NCBI GenBank assembly: GCA_018971485.1
Contig: JAGXAQ010000001.1
Location: 1 to 64,000, forward strand
DNA length: 64,000 nt
Direction of reading: 5' to 3'
DNA from: Pseudomonadota bacterium
GTDB lineage: Bacteria; Pseudomonadota; Gammaproteobacteria; Burkholderiales; REEB80
The stretch's first letter is position 1, and every line of letters begins with the position of its first letter. The translations under genes were made by a program, and so were the position numbers. The notes below the pieces were generated by a model. That model was not told the origin of the DNA. It searched no databases and saw only the letters and a list, made by a program, of their open reading frames with translations. This document shows positions 60,936 to 64,000 of this stretch, piece after piece.

Positions 60936-61813
60936 GAAACCCTCCTTTCCGGAAAAATCTTGATAGTCTTGCCCTGAACGGATGATAAGCCTGGGCCTGC
61001 CCATGCATGCCCATAAACAACTTCAAAAGTCGCAGGAAACCTTCCTTGCTGCTTGAACGATTCATACTCCTGGGTTAGTCTTGCTAGCCAGCTTTTTCCT
61101 GTTAAACCGCGCATCCTTTCGCTTGCTGCATTATGTGCCCCGAGATTTTTCAGGTCCCGCATTAGTGCCGGAATATTTTCATAGGTCAAGGTAAAATATT
61201 CCATGTCCATAACCGGGGTTTCAAACCCTGCATGAATCAAGGCATCACCAACATCATGCATATCCATAAAATGATTCACATGAGGCCTGTCATCCAGCCT
61301 AGAGAAAGCCTGCCTCAATTCCATCAGCGTATCCGGGCCAAACGTGGCAAACATAAGTAAGCCCCCTGCCCTCATGACCCGAGCCATTTCAATCAATGTA
61401 GCGTCCAGATCAATAGACCATTGCAAGGCAAAAGCAGACCAGATCATATCCATACTGGCCGATGGCAACGGAATTGCATCCATATCCGCACACACCGTAT
61501 GAATACGGCGTGATGGTGAATTTGGCCTGATACGATCCCAAAACCCGGCACGGGCCCTCACCTGCATCAGCATTGCATGGGCTAAATCCAATGACACAAT
61601 CTGGGCTGTTCCATAACGACTGGCAAGCCAACTACTCCCCAGGCCGGTACCAGAACCTAAATCAAGAATATGTGTAGGCTGATGCTTAATTAGCTCAAGG
61701 CGATCAAACAACCGCTGACCAGCTTCACGCTGCAAAACAGCAGAAGTATCATAGGTCAATGCAGCCCTGGAAAAAGAACGCATGACTTCCTGTTTATCAA
61801 TCATCTGCTTCAT
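60932..61813 (-). CDS. bioC: Malonyl-ACP O-methyltransferase BioC
   Basis: Methylates malonyl-ACP to start pimeloyl synthesis. FSRAALTYDTSAVLQREAG opens it; SAM motif ILDLGSGTGLGSSWLA; MDMIWSAFALQW and ARVMRAGGLLMFATFGPDT are BioC-typical. 293 residues. Overlaps bioH by 17 bases and bioD by four; an ATG three codons in is an alternative start. Confidence 0.93.
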   Translation of the reverse strand: MKQMIDKQEVMRSFSRAALTYDTSAVLQREAGQRLFDRLELIKHQPTHILDLGSGTGLGSSWLASRYGTAQIVSLDLAHAMLMQVRARAGFWDRIRPNSPSRRIHTVCADMDAIPLPSASMDMIWSAFALQWSIDLDATLIEMARVMRAGGLLMFATFGPDTLMELRQAFSRLDDRPHVNHFMDMHDVGDALIHAGFETPVMDMEYFTLTYENIPALMRDLKNLGAHNAASERMRGLTGKSWLARLTQEYESFKQQGRFPATFEVVYGHAWAGPGLSSVQGKTIKIFPERRVS

Positions 61814-62489
61814 CTTGAAAGAAACCTCTTAAATAGCTGGAAAGGTAATCAGCGTGCGATAAGAACAATGCATGCCCCGCATTGCGCACTTCAATATACC
61901 TCCCGTCGCGCAAAAGAGCTGCAAGCCTTTGGCCTGCCTCGGCTGGAACAATGAAATCTGAACTCCCATGCAGACAACAGCTTGGCTGCTCAATCGACAT
62001 TGCCAGTTCCCGCATGTCCCAATTTCGCAACCAACTCATTTGATGGTTCAGGGTCAAAGGATCTAGCTGAGCCGTAAAGGGAAGCCTAATCCTTTTCATG
62101 CTACCCATTGTGGCTAAAGCAGAGAATTTTTTCATGGTTTGAGTGGGGCTTTTCTTCAACGATGCCGCAAAGGACTCAAAAAGAGGAGATGGCATTGCAC
62201 ACGACCATTCATCTGAAGAAACAAATTTCATATTTGCAGCAAGAAAGGCTATTCGTCTAACCCTGTCAGGAGCATGGCAAGCCAGCCTTGCTGCAAGTTG
62301 CCCCCCTTGCGACCAGCCACACAAATCAAAAGAAGAAGGTAAATCAGAAAGCAACCCGTCTAAACCTTCATGTATCATCTTCGTCCATTCAGGACAGTGC
62401 ACCTTCCATGAAGCAGGCAAAGCAGGCACGAATGAAGAAAAAATACCTGGACCATATCCAAATCCATGTAATAAGACAAGATTATTCAC
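61797..62489 (-). CDS. bioH: Pimeloyl-ACP methyl ester carboxylesterase BioH
   Basis: Alpha/beta hydrolase that removes the methyl ester from pimeloyl-ACP. LVLLHGFGYGPGIFSS forms the oxyanion region, LCGWSQGGQLAARLA carries the nucleophile Ser, and the late GSSDFIVPAEAG and NAGHALFLSHAD carry Asp and His. 230 residues with a GTG start overlapping bioF by eight bases. Position between bioF and bioC supports BioH over a general esterase. Confidence 0.9.
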   Translation of the reverse strand: MNNLVLLHGFGYGPGIFSSFVPALPASWKVHCPEWTKMIHEGLDGLLSDLPSSFDLCGWSQGGQLAARLACHAPDRVRRIAFLAANMKFVSSDEWSCAMPSPLFESFAASLKKSPTQTMKKFSALATMGSMKRIRLPFTAQLDPLTLNHQMSWLRNWDMRELAMSIEQPSCCLHGSSDFIVPAEAGQRLAALLRDGRYIEVRNAGHALFLSHADYLSSYLRGFFQDEADD

Positions 62490-63645
62490 GCTTTAAAAGC
62501 CCATCAAGAACCTCAAGAAGCTTCAACACGTCCTCATTCGTATGGGCAGCACTCAAGCTCACCCTTAACCTTGCCTGTGCGACAGTGGGGGGGCGAATTG
62601 CCGGTACGAGAACCCCTCTTTCAAGCAGCCGGTTGTAAAGAATCATTGCACGCTTGCTCGTCTGCATCATAACGGGTTGAATAGGTGTGTCTGATGGAAG
62701 TAACTCCCAGCCAAGAGTGGAAGCCCCCTCTCGAAACACCTGAATCAACCTAGACAAATGCTCTCTTTTCTCATGTGCCATGGTAGCAACCTGTAATGCA
62801 TGACACATGGCATATGCCATTGCAGGCGGCATAGCGGTCGTGTAAATATAGCTTTTTGCCTTTTGCACTAAATAATCAATTAAGATCTGGCGTCCTGCTA
62901 CAAACGCTCCATAGCCTCCCAACGCTTTGCTAAGCGTAGCCATATACACTATCTGGTCAGTCGCAAGCCTTGTTCCATACAAGCTCCCCCGGCCTGCGTT
63001 CAGGAGCCCAAATCCATGCGCATCATCAACAATAAGCCAGGCATCATGCTCAGCACAAAGCCCGGATAGCTCTTCAAGAGGAGCCCTGTCTCCATCCATG
63101 CTGAAGACTGCATCTGTAGCAACAATTTTTTGCCTGTTTTTCTCCAAAGACATTAGCCGGGACAACTGGCTTAGGTTCATATGCTGATAGCGAACCAGCT
63201 TCGCCCGTAAAAGCAAGGCCCCTTCATTTAGAGAGGCATGATTAAGCCGATCAGCGAAAAAGGTTGTATGACGACTGGCGAGAGCGCCCATGATACCAAG
63301 ATTGGCTAAATAACCTGACCCGAACAGCAGGCTCGCCTCTTGTCCGACACACTCCGAAAGCGCCTGTTCCAGTTCGACATGTGGCTGCATATGGCCGCAA
63401 ACCAGATGAGAGCCACCTGCACCTACTCCATATAGCCGGGCACCTTGCCTTAAGGCACCAATGATTTCAGGATGATTAGCCAAACCAAGGTAATCATTAC
63501 TACAAAATGAAAGCAATCGCTGGCTTCCCCGGATAACATAGCTATCCTGTGGGCTCCTTACGACATGAAGCTTGCGACGCAGTTCCTGGCTTTCTAATTG
63601 TTCAAGCTCAAGCTCAATTTCTGACCAACCCAATAACTTTCCCAT
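62482..63645 (-). CDS. bioF: 8-amino-7-oxononanoate synthase
   Basis: PLP enzyme joining pimeloyl-ACP and alanine. FCSNDYLGLANHPEII, FADRLNHASLNEGALL, VDDAHGFGLLN and the lysine loop ATLSKALGGYGAFVAG are visible. 387 residues. Three bases after bioB. Confidence 0.96.
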   Translation of the reverse strand: MGKLLGWSEIELELEQLESQELRRKLHVVRSPQDSYVIRGSQRLLSFCSNDYLGLANHPEIIGALRQGARLYGVGAGGSHLVCGHMQPHVELEQALSECVGQEASLLFGSGYLANLGIMGALASRHTTFFADRLNHASLNEGALLLRAKLVRYQHMNLSQLSRLMSLEKNRQKIVATDAVFSMDGDRAPLEELSGLCAEHDAWLIVDDAHGFGLLNAGRGSLYGTRLATDQIVYMATLSKALGGYGAFVAGRQILIDYLVQKAKSYIYTTAMPPAMAYAMCHALQVATMAHEKREHLSRLIQVFREGASTLGWELLPSDTPIQPVMMQTSKRAMILYNRLLERGVLVPAIRPPTVAQARLRVSLSAAHTNEDVLKLLEVLDGLLKRE

Positions 63646-63648
63646 TTT

Positions 63649-64000
63649 TTAAAGAGGGACAATACCCAGCTTCAAAAACAGATTCTGATCAGCTTTAACT
63701 TCCGGATTCCCTGTCGTTAAAAGCTTTTCTCCATAAAAAATAGAATTTGCGCCTGCTAGGAAACATAATGCCTGAACGGACTCAGACATCTGTTGACGGC
63801 CTGCTGACAGTCTTACAAAACTCCTGGGCATACAGATTCTGGCTACGGCCACAGTTCTAACAAACTCAAGCGGATCCAGCACTTCTGAACCAAACAATGG
63901 CGTACCCTCAACCTGAACCAGCATATTGATTGGAACGCTTTCAGGTTGGGGATCAAGTTTTGCGAGTTGATAAATCAAGCCAGCCCGGGTTTGTCGCGAC
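63649..64000 (-). CDS. bioB: Biotin synthase (C-terminal part, runs off the window)
   Basis: C-terminal 116 or so residues of the radical-SAM enzyme that inserts sulfur into dethiobiotin. [39 protein letters not shown] and [18 protein letters not shown] are unmistakable. The frame is open to the right edge ([12 protein letters not shown]), so the rest and the start lie beyond 64000. First visible gene of bioBFHCD. Confidence 0.95.
   Translation of the reverse strand, partial: SRQTRAGLIYQLAKLDPQPESVPINMLVQVEGTPLFGSEVLDPLEFVRTVAVARICMPRSFVRLSAGRQQMSESVQALCFLAGANSIFYGEKLLTTGNPEVKADQNLFLKLGIVPL

Overview
The window reads as ordinary chromosome of an aerobic, Gram-negative betaproteobacterium with roughly mid-40s percent GC. 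The evidence is gene order rather than any marker gene: tyrS/anmK beside an rRNA promoter, erpA-argC-rpsI-rplM, rpe-gph-trpEGDC with apaG/mltA opposite, ychF-pth-rplY-prs-tRNA-Gln-ispE-lolB, coaD-rsmD/ftsYEX-rpoH and bioBFHCD are all arrangements I associate with Betaproteobacteria. A narrower placement (for example within Nitrosomonadales-like groups) is only a guess. LptD, LolB, Lnt, SurA and heptose phosphatase genes show a normal outer membrane; UbiH-type hydroxylases, Coq7, CtaA and CtaB show aerobic respiration.

Layout. 1-430: promoter and leader of an rRNA operon whose 16S gene lies beyond the left end. 0.4-7.7 kb: tyrS, anmK, the yqjDEK membrane-stress trio, a DUF3293 gene, erpA, argC, rpsI-rplM, an OsmC-family gene. 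7.8-13.8 kb: one long leftward operon rpe-gph-trpE-trpG-trpD-trpC-coq7. 13.9-21.9 kb: apaG and mltA, a TonB-like gene, then amgK-murU and pepP-ubiH-ubiI-like. 22-27.3 kb: lptD-surA-pdxA-rsmA. 27.3-38.2 kb: plsC, gmhB, glyQS, a methyltransferase, a GIY-YIG gene, lnt-corC-ybeY-phoH and miaB, all leftward. 38.2-44.2 kb: a gene-poor accessory stretch holding a frame-broken, GC-rich outer-membrane-like gene, a SYLF gene, a GAF-GGDEF diguanylate cyclase, an hsp20 and long empty intervals. 44.2-50.8 kb: tRNA-Met, ychF-pth, rplY-prs, tRNA-Gln, ispE-lolB and a TPR lipoprotein. 50.9-56.8 kb: mutM, ferredoxin, coaD, rsmD, ftsY-ftsE-ftsX and rpoH. 56.8-60.1 kb: ctaB, ctaA and an isolated coxB-like gene. 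60.2-64 kb: biotin operon bioB(partial)-F-H-C-D.

How the genes work together. Cell-wall turnover is represented by MltA (releases anhydro-muropeptides), AnmK (anhydroMurNAc to MurNAc-6-P) and AmgK-MurU (sugar back to UDP-MurNAc). Envelope building is represented by LptD, SurA, Lnt, LolB, PlsC and GmhB. Ubiquinone ring hydroxylation could be covered by UbiH, a UbiI/UbiF-like enzyme and Coq7. Heat-shock control is represented by rpoH under a CIRCE operator, and by hsp20.

I see no CRISPR array, prophage, insertion sequence, defence island or secondary-metabolite cluster. The most unusual items are a lone cytochrome oxidase subunit II whose CuA ligands are mostly gone although heme A synthesis genes stand next to it, a perfectly spaced CIRCE operator laid over the rpoH promoter, and the GC-rich decayed gene in the accessory stretch.
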